A stretch of DNA of 64,000 nt, taken from NCBI GenBank assembly GCA_015680905.1, contig JADFTS010000064.1, positions 152,142 through 216,141 on the forward strand, in the 5' to 3' direction. A model generated the notes under the pieces. That model made no database searches. It was not told where the DNA came from and saw only the letters and a program-made list of their open reading frames with translations. Positions 1 to 12,566 of the stretch are shown here, piece by piece. This stretch comes from Coptis chinensis. Its lineage: Eukaryota; Streptophyta; Magnoliopsida; Ranunculales; Ranunculaceae. The position numbers and the translations under genes were made by a program. Position 1 is the stretch's first letter, and every line of letters begins with the position of its first letter.

Positions 1-621
1 GTTCATGACTTTTTTCCACATCACTGGAACTATTCAGACCATAGGTAGCTCCCAAAGTGGTTTGGTAACGCTCACCATCAAAAAGACTGAGCTCTGGCTA
101 TTAATGTAGAGGGAGAAAAAAATTGAATCAAAGTCAATGAGAAAAAATGCTCCATTAAAACATTAGGTCAATTTGTCATAGTATTGAAAGTTTGTACAGT
201 GGAAAAATATTTGTCCATTTTTCTTAAATGTGTCAATAAACCCATAGGTAGAACTCACTTGGAAAACCGGCTGAGAGCGCCCCAAGAGCTTATCTACTAG
301 CACATTCCCAAGTATCCAAGCAATGTGGGACTATTATTCCTAACAATGTTTGATAACTTAATAGCACAAAGATTTACGATAGAAAAGCCTTACAACATCA
401 TGCGCATTTGTGGTTGATGCTTGAGGAGATAACCCATTCCACTCTTCATCTACATTTGAATCTTGAAAATATTGCCTTGAATGCCTGCTCAACAGTTTAT
501 CAATCATTATTTTCATATTTACAAAATTTTCAGAAAAGACCACAAATGAGAAAAGCAGAGACCTTGAATAAGCGGAACTCAACGTTGTATTCACATGTTT
601 GTGTTTCTGGTTCTGGTTCAA
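1..621 (-). CDS. possible exons of an unidentified gene running off the left edge
   Basis: On the minus strand three stretches look like exons: about 621-380 (residues such as MIDKLLSRHSRQYFQDSNVD), about 320-255 (ILGNVLVDKLLGRSQPVF) and about 110-1 (LSLFDGERYQTTLGATYG). The second ends before a plausible GTGAGT donor near 254. Composition is protein-like: few stops, mixed charged and hydrophobic residues, and phases that could be joined. I recognise no family and see no catalytic motif. The gene would continue beyond the window, so this may be its 3' or middle part. The exon edges are guesses and a chance open frame is not excluded. Confidence 0.3.
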
Positions 622-659
622 TGAGTGAGAAGTTAAACATATATAAGAAGAAGAGTTGA

Positions 660-1165
660 AAGATTTTAAAGAATTTTACGAAACGAATGAAACTTTGCAG
701 TAAAGACACTCTCAGAGAGCGTTAGAGTTGTCATGTTTCTCAACTCTCAAAATCTGTCTGAGTCTATGCGTTGTTATGTGTTCTTGTTGTGCACCTCACA
801 TTCAGAAAAGTTCCCGCTTTAAAAAGATAACGTTACTATGAAGATAGAAACTGATCAGTCGTTTAGATCGTTGTTCCTCTTTCTGGGCCTCCAAGTAGCC
901 AGGCCCACGAAGCCCATAATCCTCTTTGCCTTGGCACCATAGTCACAAAAATCTCCGCTTTTTTCAAAAAAACATAAAAATTCTCCAAATTTATAGATTG
1001 CCGAATTTCAAAACGAATAAACAAAAAAAAAAGGGTAAAAATCTCTTTATTTGTTAGAATTAAATAGAGTTAAAGAGAACACCACACTAACTTAAATAGA
1101 TGGAATCATAGAGAGAATGAGAGAGAAATCTTATTGATTAAAGTGAGTATGAATGGGAGGAGGTT
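660..1165. other. stretch without a recognised gene
   Basis: AT-rich sequence with A-runs near 1,015-1,040. No ORF with a recognisable domain on either strand. It could be the promoter region of the minus-strand gene on the left. Confidence 0.4.
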
Positions 1166-1460
1166 ACCTTTAATATCCGAACCCGAACCTGAACCCAATT
1201 AAAACCGAAATTTAATATCCGAATCCGAACCGAATCTGACTTACCCGATCGGATAACACTAAAAATTCAAAAATAGCCCAAAAAATATATCCGAACCCGA
1301 ATCCGAATTCGGGTAAAAATTCAAAAAGCCAAAAAATATATCCGAACCGAATCCGAATCCGACACGAATAAGTGAACGGATAAAAAAATCGACCCGAACC
1401 CGAACTATTCAGATTCGGGTTGGGTCGGATTCAGGTCAAACCCGACCCAATTCCCTGCCC
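1166..1460. repeat. degenerate CGAACC/CCGAAT-rich repeat
   Basis: About 290 bp are built from imperfect iterations of CCGAACC, CCGAATCC and their complements, with blocks reading in both directions. The right end reads GACCCAATTCCCTGCCCTAG, whose complement begins CTAGGGCAGGG, as many hAT-type ends do. No matching left end or target duplication was found. A related sequence lies at 34.2-35.0 kb, so this is a dispersed family, probably a non-autonomous DNA transposon. Confidence 0.6.
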
Positions 1461-4087
1461 TAGTGTTCAGTGTGCAAAAGATGGAAGTCTATGGCATCCT
1501 CCTCTTCTTTTCGACTTGCCTGCTCTCAAGTTCCTTCCATATTGAAGTTTGTATTCTATTAAAATTCCAAGGCCATATTAAACTTCCACGGATTTAAATG
1601 ACGTGGGGTTGATTCTGGGGTTCGAGATTGTCGAAAAGGGTTATCAAGAAAGTCATCATGTTGCAAGAGAGACTAGATAATGTTCATGATCAAACTGAGA
1701 CTAATTGCGAAACCCAAGAGAACTGGGAGATTGTCGATCAAGAGATGCAAGAGAATAATTATGAATGCAACTGTGAAAGCTTTGGGCGAATTTCAATAGA
1801 ATATGATTATTGTTCTGCTGCTAATCAATTTAAACTTTTCATTCTGTTTTTTTCCTTCTAAAATTTTGATGTTTTTAGAATATAATGACTCTTAGATTAT
1901 TATGGAAGATTCAACCAGTTCAGCACCATTGTGTTCTTCTTTTTTGGTACCATTGTCTTCAATCAGATAACATAGATCTTTTGCAGCCCACTTTATGTGT
2001 TTTTTCGATTTTTTTTTAGTTTTTTTTTTTGGCTAATTGAGTTATTTGTGAGGTCTCCGTTAGACAAATTAGACAGAATGAGATGGAAAATAGACGAAGG
2101 TACTAAATTGCACCAAATTAAGAGTTCGTGGTACTAATAGGCGAGAAACAAAGTACATGTACCATTTAGAAAAAACAATGAAAGTACATGGTACTAAATA
2201 GTCATAAACTCTATTTTTCCCTTAATGCATGTAATTGGAACCGAAAAATGGGATTCTGACATGTTGACACTTCCCATTAGTACCAAGCCACCTCCCAACT
2301 ATATGCCTCAAAGTTTTGAAACTTCAAAGAAAAAACCCCCTTACTCTTCTTTATTGTTTTTTCAGGTTAACCATTTGTCAGCCCAAACCATTTAACTCCA
2401 AGCAGGTAAACTATTTCATTTTGTTTTTGTTTATTTATTTATTCCAATGGTGTCATAAAACCACCCAGGTAATATTTGTCTCCGATTGCAATTTTTTGCA
2501 CATGCAATGTTTTGTAAAGCTCAAATATGTGCAAGTCATCTAATGAATGTGCAGTAAGAGGGTTTCAACCACCATAAAGTGAAATTTCTTAAAAACATAC
2601 AAACACCAAGCTTGACAGCCAAACTAATAACATGAGAGCCAAGACATGAGTCCCACACTTGCTTGCTAAAATTATTTTTTTCCACTTAACGAAGCTTTCT
2701 TTCCCATTGGCATTGTTAATAGACCAAGGAAATAAAGGTGGTTAAATTGAAAGGTATTATAAATCTCCATTTCTCATGAAGTTAGCCCTAAGTATTGTGA
2801 GTTGTTGCTTATTATTATTTTTTTCTTGATGTTGAGTTAATGCATGACTCAATAATTTTTTTGGTATATATATGATGAATATAGATGACATCCGTAAAAG
2901 CATTAACTTCAATGATGACTATGGTCTGGACCAATTGTCAATTCGAGATATTGATTTGTATTGTGTATTCTACTTTATGAAGTGTTACTGTCTTTACTAC
3001 TATTTATAAGCATGTCCTGTTTATTATTACGTCACTTCCTTTCTTGCCCATTGAGGCCAGTGAAATATACGAGCTTGAAGTAAATGATTGGCTCCTTAGA
3101 TAAATGTAGATTGTTACCAAGTGTATTGTGGTGGTAGAGAGTGGATGAAGTAGTAAGAGTAAGAGCTTTAAGAGTTCATTGGTGCTTGAGATGAAAGAAA
3201 GGTTGTGTGTATTGGTTGGCTCTGCCTCACGGTTTTATGAAATTCTAAAAAGTACCAAGTCTTTCTCTATTCGGTACTTTGTGGTTCCAATATTTGTGTT
3301 GTCATAGTTTTCTACTTAGACAATTTACTTTGGTTTAGTTTATCCACATTACACTTTGTTACTAGATTTCTACTGGAAAGAAGTTTGGTTTATGTATACC
3401 AAAAATCATCAATAAACCAATTGTTGAAGTAATTAAGAAAAGGGTTCCTTCTTATATAGTTTGGAGGTTTTGAGTGTTGTATAATTGATTTCTAATAAAT
3501 AGTTCTTTTTGTTATAGGCACTTGAGTGACAGATTTTATGTCAATGCACACATCTTGCCAATTCTGCCAACGATGATAACCTGATTTTTGGGTCATATAT
3601 TGAGACAATAATTATATTTAATTTTGTTATAATAGATATTATGAACCATAGAAGATGCTCCTGTTGAATGTAATTTTTTTCTTTTATTTTCTTTCCCAAA
3701 TATTTAGCTCTTACATTTTCTAAAGGTGTTGTATGTGTCGAAGGTACAATGTTTATATTGTATATGGGAAAATAAATTTGTCAGATGTGGTGCTATGGTG
3801 CTCATGTTTTAATCAAAATGTTAACTCTATTTTTCCAAGTTTTGTCTAAATGTCAAAATAATAATAATAAAAAAAAAAATGAAAACTCTTATGAATTTTA
3901 CCTTTATATCATTAAAGTTACCCATAGTGACTCGAGTTACACCACGGATTAGTTAAGGACTCGAGGGTATCATAATGACACGACCGCGTTCAATTTAAAT
4001 GTCAGAAAACATGGGTAACTCTGTTGTAAAAGTTAGTGTAGATTGTAAAATACTACATTTACGTGTGTTCATTTCATAATGACTCGA
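1461..4087. other. non-genic stretch, partly transposon-like
   Basis: AT-rich sequence without a recognisable coding region. A small open frame at 1,628-1,861 is glutamate- and asparagine-rich, has no known family and starts on TTG. Around 2,090-2,210 the short phrase GTACTAA/GTACATG recurs, which suggests an old transposon end. The part before 4,115 may be the body of the Helitron whose 3' end is listed separately. Confidence 0.4.
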
Positions 4088-4115
4088 GTGGCGTAGCCAC
4101 GGGTTAAATTCTAGT
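4088..4115 (+). mobile_element. Helitron 3' terminus
   Basis: A short hairpin, GTGGC-GTA-GCCAC (4,088-4,100), is followed ten bases later by CTAGT (4,111-4,115) and then T. This is the textbook Helitron 3' end: a GC-rich hairpin about 10 bases upstream of CTRRT, inserted between A and T. The linker GGGTTAAATT is also common in plant Helitrons. I could not place the 5' TC end or any Rep/helicase ORF, so this is a non-autonomous copy of unknown length extending to the left. Confidence 0.7.
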
Positions 4116-4970
4116 TTGATATATGCTCGAAGTAACTTTGACATAATACATAATCACGCTCTGCATACTATTTTATGTTTTAATTATTTATGGTTTTTCT
4201 GGTTTTTTCCGATTTTTTTAACGAATTTTTGTACTCTGCCAAATTGATGTCAAATTCCGAATTTGTGACTATGCTTGGCACCCACGCACTTAAGGTTTAT
4301 GATTGTACACATTTTTTTTAAGGTTTGGATGTAATGATTAGTAGCAAATATTTTTGAGTAGTTAATTCAAATGGAAGAAAAATATGAAATAGAGAATACT
4401 GTAATGCAATGCTGAAGGAATAAAAATGATCACACTTTCTAGTTATGGTGGAACAAAGAATGGTCGGATGAACTGCTTAATGTATATAGTGCTCTGGATT
4501 TTTCGTTTTTACTAAGCCCAAATTAATCACTGGAGAAAAGTTCGATCGGCATTGGAAATGCATAGGTTTATGTTGCAACACAGTGTAGCATTGTTGACTT
4601 ATAGGTGTGAAACTGTGAATTGAAAAGTGATTCTGGTTAAGATTGAAAAAAGTATCGTCATTGTGAATATGAAGGTGTGCGTATGTAAGAACGAAAAAAG
4701 AAAATAATGAAAATAGATTTAAGCAATACACACAACCAGAGTACTAGCACTTATTTTATCGCTTTTAATATGTTGCATTCTCAACATGTAGAATAGCAAA
4801 GTAGACATCCAAAGCATCAGAAACTCGCAATACCATAAATACTACTGCATACAGACCTTACATTAGTTACATACCACCTTGCACGCAAAACTGAAAGAAA
4901 AACGCGACAACAAAATTTAAGGAAAAAAACTAGTCTTTGATAAACCAGTTCATGATCGAGTTTTATCTAT

Positions 4971-5540
4971 TTACCAACATTCATACAGCTTAATATCGAC
5001 TTGAAGTCTAAAATAAACCTCTCCTTCAAATGCATCAGTCATCAAAGTTGCTATTCCCCTACTCATAAAGAAGTCGCCTGTGCCACCAATAACAGAAATG
5101 TCCCTTGTTTTGTTCATCAAAGGATCTGCTCCAGCAAAGTTTATAGTTCCCTTGTAGTCCTTACTGTCAAGAACGAAAGAGAAAGCAATCCAAGCAGTAA
5201 AAATTTCTTTCTTGTCGTAGAGGTAGAAGCCCTGTGCACGACCGACTGGGCTAGCATGAAGATTGTTGTCTAGAGTAATTGGGTCGTCGAAAACAACCAA
5301 ATCACCAAAATGTTTTTGTCCTGCTAAGATGATCTTGTCTGCCCAACTGGGTGCACCTATAATAGCTGAAGTTGCATTTTCTGCATTTTTTCCATTGTAA
5401 ATTATGTCATGGAAATACAACACCAACCTCTTACATGGCTGACGCGGATGCTGCTTCCGCTTCTGTCCAAGGAAGGCAGAGGCCTCAGATAGGCAGAGAA
5501 AGAGGAGAACAATGCAAACCAAAGTACTTCTACTTGCCAT
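4971..5540 (-). CDS. dirigent protein
   Basis: Complete single-exon gene of 189 residues, normal for dirigent proteins, which are usually intronless. Residues 1-22 form a signal peptide ([20 protein letters not shown], then SA), so the product is probably secreted to the apoplast. The dirigent beta-barrel follows: [20 protein letters not shown] (about 40-60), [10 protein letters not shown] (about 101-110), an [20 protein letters not shown] stretch (about 119-139) and [20 protein letters not shown] (about 147-166), ending in a YECW tail. NAT and NKT are possible N-glycosylation sites. In this family the protein steers the stereochemistry of phenoxy-radical coupling in lignan or lignin-like synthesis, or acts as a pterocarpan synthase in legumes; which one applies cannot be read here. 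The start codon is the first ATG after a TATA box and begins the signal peptide. The ORF is intact. Confidence 0.95.
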   Translation of the reverse strand: MASRSTLVCIVLLFLCLSEASAFLGQKRKQHPRQPCKRLVLYFHDIIYNGKNAENATSAIIGAPSWADKIILAGQKHFGDLVVFDDPITLDNNLHASPVGRAQGFYLYDKKEIFTAWIAFSFVLDSKDYKGTINFAGADPLMNKTRDISVIGGTGDFFMSRGIATLMTDAFEGEVYFRLQVDIKLYECW

Positions 5541-5580
5541 TCTTCTTGTTTGTAGTTTCTTAATCGATCTTCATGTCACA

Positions 5581-5588
5581 TTATATAC
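5581..5588 (-). promoter_or_regulatory. TATA box of the dirigent gene
   Basis: On the minus strand GTATATAA lies about 40 bases upstream of the ATG at 5,540. The short distance leaves a 5' leader of only 10-20 bases if transcription starts some 30 bases downstream of the box. A more distal start is possible. Confidence 0.5.
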
Positions 5589-5589
5589 A

Positions 5590-7877
5590 AGGTTTTCAGT
5601 ATGATGTAATTGACTGAAACTGTTTTAAATGTTTGCTTACAAGACATCTAATGAAAAAAGAAAGCATATATTAATATTAATATGAACCTCCCCATGCTTG
5701 CTTCCTTAATAATTATGAAAACATCATTTCACCACTAAGAGTGGGGACCGGGGACCGTACAGTTCCAAAGAGTGTATCTTAAGATTTGGGCATTTGGCTC
5801 TTCATTCACATGCCAATGTATACAAACATTAGTGGAATTTACAGAACAACTTTCACAAAGAAAACTTGGACAACACGATTTTGACTCTTTTTGTTGGATG
5901 TGGTGAGCTCACCAACAAACGTCACCAATATTGCAATTGCTGAGCAGGTGCATTGCATATTTGCATGTCGTTATTGGTACGAATTGGTCTTGAAGAGAAG
6001 TTAATAAGACCATCATATGGAATACCAGAACTGTTTTATATATCGTGTTCAGTCTATCCAGTAAGTTCTCAGTAGAATTAAGGAATTCTGCGTTCTGAAT
6101 ATATCGTTTTTGCTTACAGCACAACAGTTTAAATAGAAAAGATTAGTGGACACGGCGGATACTAGATCTTCACCCTTCCACTTATAAACCTCATCATGCC
6201 TGCTTTTGTCTATTTAATTAGGTAAAAATGGGATTCTTTCACGATGATGGAGTCGAATTTTCGTGGAGTCTAAAGTGGGTTGTTCAAGTAAGAAAGGTAA
6301 TATTTTAGGACATGTGCGCATGCTTGCCAACACACACATCATGATGGTGATGGATGAAGAGTATATTCAGTTCTGCACTGTGCTTGTGCTTGTGCTGATG
6401 GGCTTAGTGACTAAGTCCAATTTTTGTTCGAATATGCTACCGCCAACCATTTAGCAGAGTCACATATCAGCCTTGCAATTTTCACACTCCAATCTGTATG
6501 GAGCCATGAAATGATAATCCAAAAATAGGAAACGTACGCTTATCAGATTAATGTGAGGAACAATCCAAGAATAATCATGCATTGAAGGTGTCAGAAAGAA
6601 ACAAAGGGCCAGCCCAGTGCACAAATGGCTTCCCAGGTCACACTGGAGCAACGTACCATTCGGTTGCGCAAGGCACCAAGGCCCACCCTCAGTCTAAATG
6701 AAACAGCATCACAGATATCAAAGACAGAGGGAGGTCATCTAACGAACTATCAGGCCAAAAGAAGGGATCAAGGAGAATAAGTGGAGAAAAGGCTTGTTCA
6801 TCGTGGCTAATTGCATTGCTAAGGAAAATAGTGCTCATGCAGCATCTCAATAATCTATAGTAAAATGGCGTTATGATCAGGCTGAAGCAACAGAGCAAGA
6901 CTACGTTGTCTGCCAGTGTAAAACTGCTAAGAATTTGTGAGGATATATGCTAGGGAAAATTACATTCCTGAAAAACAAGCAATGCTTCACAACATACACA
7001 GAGATTCATCAAAATCACAATTCTAGAAATATATAAGATCTTAAATTTCTTTTACCTAAAAATAATAAAGTAAAATACAATCCATATTGTGAGATTACAA
7101 TGTAAACAAACTGAAACAGGGAAACAATGCAAAATAATTAAAGCAGCATCCATCTCAAAACTTAATCATCTAGGTAAAACAGATAGTAGTCAGTTTCCCC
7201 ATCATGGTATCGGAGTAAACCAAAATGAAGGCGCTGCACTAGTTTAGAATCAATTGGCGAGATCTCTTAGATGCTTTCATCTTCTAAGTTTTTTCTCGCT
7301 AACAAAAAAAATGACTATATAATGGCAGCAGATAGCAGTAGAACATTTTATGATATGGCGAAGAAGGTGAAAGAAAGGAGCTATTATAACCCACGAGTCA
7401 GAATGATGACCACGGTGATGGTAATTCTGGAGACAGTTTTGCAGATAACAACGTCCATGATCACAGACTCACAGTAATGAGAACAAGTATGATGGGTATA
7501 AAAGATAACTTAAGGAAGACCATGTCCATGATCACTATGATGACGAGGATGTTAAAAAAATGATAGACAGCTTTCAAGACAAGAAGAATCAGATATGGTG
7601 ATGCTAATGGTAGCACCAAAGATTGGGCATAGTGCTGGTCAAGATCAAACTATGGTAAGGGTGAGGAGCCTGAAGACGACTGCTGATGGTCACACTGATA
7701 AAAACATTTATAATCCAATAGTTGAATACAAAACCGGGCTACTAGTGTTTGAATTTTAGCTATAAGCATAGTTACTGAATTACCAGATCACCTAAGAGAG
7801 AAATGGTTTGGAACCACACTCAAATAAAAGATAAATGTTTTTCGGGAATGTTGTGAAGCATTGCTTGTGTATGTTGT
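5590..7877. other. stretch without a recognised gene
   Basis: No open frame here matches a family I know. Short frames at 5,909-6,124, 6,263-6,454, 6,460-6,651 and 6,689-6,898 give low-complexity or random-looking peptides. The left part may contain the dirigent promoter. Confidence 0.5.
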
Positions 7878-8034
7878 CAAGACCTGAATTTCTGATTCTC
7901 CACTAAAAATCAATATAAGTTAGAATTTATATGTGATCAATTGAACAACAACATCAGCATGACCTATTAATTCTTCGGGACCTTGATTTTATAATAGTAG
8001 GGAAATTTTCATTAGATCAGATTATGAACAAGTT
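7878..8034 (+). repeat. direct repeat, copy 1
   Basis: About 157 bp starting CAAGACCTGAATTT and ending ATTATGAACAAGTTT. It is repeated with a handful of substitutions and one-base indels at 9,267-9,425 in the same orientation. The 1.2 kb in between is not duplicated. The ends are not TG..CA, so these do not look like LTRs. Confidence 0.85.
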
Positions 8035-9266
8035 TTATGGTATAACTTATACCGTATAAGCACTCCTCCATTAATCAATAGACCTGACATACACCCCTCC
8101 ATTATTCTCAAATCACAACGCAAAGCACCCCTCACCCATTGTTTCAATTAAATCGTTTTCTACTGAATTTGTTTTTTAAAACACGAATGAATTTAAATCG
8201 TTTCAAAGTATTCACGCTCTCCTCGACTCCTCGCGGTATCTCTCCTCTTTACAATCATCGAACCATCTACCACCGCCGAAGACTTATGTTTTTGTTGGTG
8301 TTCACGGCAACTGCTTGCCACAGGAACATATATGTCGCGGAAATATATAGTCGTGAATATATGAGGGGAAGGGAGTTCCCCACGGCAGCAAATCTTTGTA
8401 GCTTATTGGTTTCCACGACACATACCTACCGCGGAACAGTTCTCACTGTGGGGAAGATACCACAGTGATTAAGCAGAAAAAGATGATTTCATCTACAGTT
8501 CGTTCCCGCACCTTCCTGCCACAAGGTTGCCAATGCTACTAAAAAAATTATTACCATCACTAGGAAATATCATTCTCCCATCTAAATCTAAAAGATGTGC
8601 ACTTGGGTTTCAATGTTCAATACTGAACTCGAATTGGGTTTCAAGGTACTCTAGCGATTTTTATTTAATTACACTTCGTAAAAGTGAATGTTGGGTATAT
8701 TGATGATGAGAACATGGGATAAAAACTATGAACATCATGACAAATTGAAAAACAAAAGCAGAGATAAAAATAAAAATCAATTTCAGATGCAAGTAACTAC
8801 AATATTTGGGAATAACAAAAAACTACAAAAAGAAAAGAAGAAGCCCATAAAAACATGAGGGTATTAGAGCATACCAATACTGACGTTCATCTTCATCAAG
8901 TTTAATCCTTCTGATGTTCACTTCCAAGACGCCAAGCCCTAAAAGTTAAAGACATAGCTATTTGAAACATAAGTAGCAAAGAGAGAACGGGAATTAACTT
9001 TTGTGGGTTTTACAAGATAAATGAAAATCATAATTTGCAAATCTGCAATTCTAAAGAACCAACCATTTGCTGTCTTAATTCTAAACAAATTCTTAATTTG
9101 TTTTTTTCTTCTTCTTAACATTACCGAAGAATGGGTGCAGTAGTCAATCAATAGTAACAAAGATTTTCATCTTCAAAGTATCCTGCAGTCAAAAATTCTA
9201 GAAATCAGTTCAACTGGAAAAAAACAAAACAATAAAATTAAAAAATTCAATCAATTGAAACCAAAA
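8035..9266. other. non-genic segment between direct repeats
   Basis: No gene recognised. The segment starts with a CACTCCTCCATT/CACCCCTCCATT repeat phrase. Around 8,320-8,465 there are short palindromic GTGGGGAA/TTCCCCAC and CCGCGG-like stretches, reminiscent of a transposon end. The open frame at 8,139-8,468 looks random. Confidence 0.4.
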
Positions 9267-9425
9267 CAAGACCTGAATTTCAGATTCTCCACTAAAAATC
9301 AATATAAGTTCGAATTTATATGTGGATCAATTGAACAACAAAATCAGCATGACCTATTAATTCTTCCATACCTTGATTTTATAATAGTAGGGAAAATTTC
9401 ATTAGATCAGATTATGAACAAGTTT
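9267..9425 (+). repeat. direct repeat, copy 2
   Basis: Second copy of the repeat at 7,878-8,034, same orientation. The two are very similar, so the duplication is fairly recent. It abuts the 3' end of the NBS-LRR remnant. Confidence 0.85.
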
Positions 9426-10034
9426 AAAAGGAAAATGGAAAAGAATAAAAGCCTTAACTAACCTAATGCTTTTTAAAGAGATGTTCAGGACATGGATAAG
9501 TCCACTGAAAGTGAATCCCACCCTCTCTGCTTCCATTAATTTGTTTGAGAGAAGGTGGGGATGATTGATGTTCTCGGTTGAACAGAGGGAGCCTTTTCAA
9601 TTCAGGACAACAGTGTACTTGAACTGTTTGAAGAGAGTCACAAACCATCACGCCCTTCCAAATGCTCTTCAGTTTGGTAGACTGGCTAAGAACAATGTCT
9701 TCAACCTTGGGAGTGCGACAGTATAATCAATTCCAGTACCACTGTCTTCAACAATTAGCTCCTCCATTTTCGCGTACAATACCCCACGCTGATTGTTTCA
9801 AAGTTAAGAAGTTGTTGAAGCAACCTAGACGACAATAAAATTTTGATATTACGACAAAATCTAATCTCTAACCTCTTCATACAAGGAAAAGCTCCGCTTT
9901 GGGACCTTCTCATATATCTTGCTTAGACTCGACACAACCCGACACGCATGCTCTCAATCCGTTGTAGGAAGATGCCCTCTTCGCCTTGGGTACTATGAAT
10001 TGGATTGAATTGAATGAATAAATCACGAAGTTCT

Positions 10035-10645
10035 TTTAGGTCCTGCTGCGAATCATTTAAGGGCAACTCTGATAACCTTGTGATTTGGTTAAATTCTCCA
10101 ACTTGAAGAAATTGAATGCGTTTCGGAAGTGAGATGGCATTGCAAGGAATACCCTTTGAGTTGGACAAACATAGACTTCTCTCAGGCTCCCAGGGCCTAC
10201 GTCTTCTCTCCATTCTTTCCATTCCAATACAGTACTTTTTTAACCTTTCAAAGTTTCCAAATTTATCACCATAGGCAATGAAGTCCAACAACTGGTGAAA
10301 TGCAATACCAAGATTTTCCAATTGTGTCAAGCTTGAGAGTTCCTGCAAAATATCTCCCCCTCTTTCTCGCGCATACACATTATCCGGTTTTATATACCGC
10401 AATGTTAACTCTTGAAGTAAAGAAAACTTTGATATCAATCCCGTGGGGGTCATTTCTTTCAATTTATAATTGCCACTGAGATCAAGGCTTCTGAGGTTGA
10501 CCAACATATCCATGCCTCGAGGCAGTTCTTCTATGACCGAATCTGTGAGCTTCAATACTCTCAGTGACCGAAGCTTGGATAGAGAAGGCACTCTAACTAA
10601 TTTCCCACAATAAAGTAAGAGTAACCCACGAAGATTAACCAAATC
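10035..10645 (-). repeat. LRR-region tandem duplication, unit 1
   Basis: This ~610-bp block matches 10,654-11,262 closely. Shared phrases include AGGTCCTGCTGCGAATCA and TTGAATGCGTTTCGGAAGTG. It encodes leucine-rich repeats of the NBS-LRR remnant (LRSLDLSGNYKLKEMTPTGL). A frame of 239 codons (10,642-9,923) remains open through it. Confidence 0.9.
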
Positions 10646-10653
10646 AGAGTTGT

Positions 10654-11262
10654 CTTAGGTCCTGCTGCGAATCATTTAAGGGCAACTCTGATAACCTTGT
10701 GATTTGGTTAAATTCTGCAACTTGAAGAAATTGAATGCGTTTCGGAAGTGAGATGGCATTGCAAGGAATACCCTTTGAGTTGGACAAACGTAGACTTCTC
10801 TCGTGCTCGTACTTAAGGTGGAATACCCTTTGGAATACCCTTCCCGCCTCAATAAAGTACTTTTTTAACCTTTCAAATTTTCCAAATTCACCATAGGCAA
10901 TGAAGTCTGACAACTGGTGAAATGGGATATGAAGATTTTCCAATTGTATCAAGCTTGAGAGTTCCTGCACAAAATCTCCCCCTCTTTCTCGTGCATACAC
11001 ATTATCCATGGTGAGTTCCTGCAATATTAACTCTTGAAGTAAAGAAAACTTGAATATCAATCCCGTGGGGATCATTTCTTTCAAATTATAATTGTCACCG
11101 AGATCAAGGCTTCGAGGTTGACCAACATTTCCATCCCATGAGGAGGTTCTTCTATGGCGAACTTGTGAGCTTCAACACTCTTAGTGACCTAAGCTTGGAT
11201 AGAGAAGGCACTCTAACTAATTTCTCACAAAAATCTAAGAGTAACCCACTTAAGATTTACCA
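10654..11262 (-). repeat. LRR-region tandem duplication, unit 2
   Basis: Second copy, upstream in the direction of transcription. It has small indels relative to unit 1, including a short insertion near 10,805-10,845, and its open frame is limited to 11,084-10,644. Head-to-tail duplication suggests unequal crossing-over or replication slippage within the gene. Confidence 0.9.
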
Positions 11263-12566
11263 TCAGAGACTCGACCGGGTAACGACTCAATATGAGTCCG
11301 GGATAAATTGAGAACCGCGGAGACTTTTCATGTGCATAAAGAAACCACTTTGCGTGTTTTAGTTGACGACCCTCATAATAACTTTGAGAAAGGATGAATG
11401 TCAAGAGTTTAGGGCATTTGGGAATAATTGAAATGTCTTTTATACGACTTTGCAAAAATGAAACCCTCTCAAGATCTTCAGACCAATCATCTTCGTGCGG
11501 TATTTCTGTTGATGAAAGCCCAGTTCTGACCATGAATTTAGGTTTTGTTTTCGTGATGTAAAGAGCCATATCCCTAATCAAATCATGCATTTTAACACGG
11601 TCCCTATCCTCATCTTCAGAATCACTATCTTCTTCAGAAGAAACTTCTTCTAGCATGCAACAACGCTTTAGTGTATTCAGTATAACATGGCCACGAAGCA
11701 TTTCATCTTCTTTGCTCGATCCCTCCACTAACCCTTCCATAACCCAATACTCAATCAACTCACTAGTGTTGATTGCAAAATCTTCAGGATACAGTGCACA
11801 ATATAAGAAACACTTCTGATGATTCTTCTCCCTCAATCGATCGTGAATCGAACTTGATTATTTGAATCACTTGTTCCTCCATGTCCATGTTCAAACTTGT
11901 AGACTTCTTCAGATCTGATAATGCAACTCGCCACTCACCAACATCTTTGCTTCTCATAGCTTCGCCTGATTGTGATGATTGCAGGGCAAACCACAACACT
12001 CGCAACAACTTCTTTTGCAATCTCTTTCACTTTGGGAACAAGCTCCTCATGGACATTTACCAAGAACAGGTCCCATGCTTCGATCCTTAGAAAGCGGTTT
12101 AACTTTGACATATTTCGGCACAACATTCCGTCAAGACACTTCCCCTCGACACGGTAGTCAATATTATCTTGCACCCATTGTCTTTTGTGGGTTCGGGAAC
12201 TCCTAGCTCATGTAGATTAAATGGCTTCCATATGTCATCTAGGATAAGCACAAACTTTCCCTTTCTATGCAATGCTCTGAGCAATGATGACGATCTACTA
12301 TCTTCATCTTGTTCGTCAGAAAGATCCAAACCGAGTACTTTCGCAATTTGCTTTTGAAGTGTTTGAGCATCAACAGCTTTGGATATAGTGACCCACAAAA
12401 CATTTTCAAAACGAATACGTTCTTGCACGAGCTGGTTACTGATTGTCTTCATAATGGTGGTTTTTCCCACGCCACCCATGCCGTAGACACCAATTTTCTC
12501 AAACTCATCACCTACTATACATTCCCAAACCATCTTGAGGTTCTTATCAGCAGTACTACCAATCAA

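Larger units (their letters stand above)
9463..12566 (-). pseudogene. NBS-LRR disease-resistance gene remnant (CNL type)
   Basis: Read on the minus strand, the 12,566-12,099 part carries the NB-ARC nucleotide-binding start: P-loop GMGGVGKTTIMKTI, RNBS-A FENVLWVTISK, kinase-2 LILDDIW and RNBS-B KIILTT. The tryptophan ending kinase-2 is typical of non-TIR (CNL) receptors. Later come EAWDLFLVNVHEELVPKVKE, a frameshifted GLPLA region near 12,000, FLYCALYPEDFAI (RNBS-D, 11.8 kb), and the MHD motif in VKMHDLIRDMAL (about 11.58 kb). LRRs follow from 11.3 to 9.9 kb, then a C-terminal piece (ELKRLPLFNREHQSSPPSLK) near 9.6 kb. Intact relatives sense pathogen effectors in the cytoplasm. This copy is broken: at least three frame changes between 12.17 and 11.83 kb, no N-terminal coiled coil upstream of the P-loop, and a tandem duplication in the LRRs. 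Confidence 0.9.

Noticed and set aside
8139..8468. 109-codon open frame as a gene
   Set aside because: Composition looks random and it spans transposon-like palindromes.
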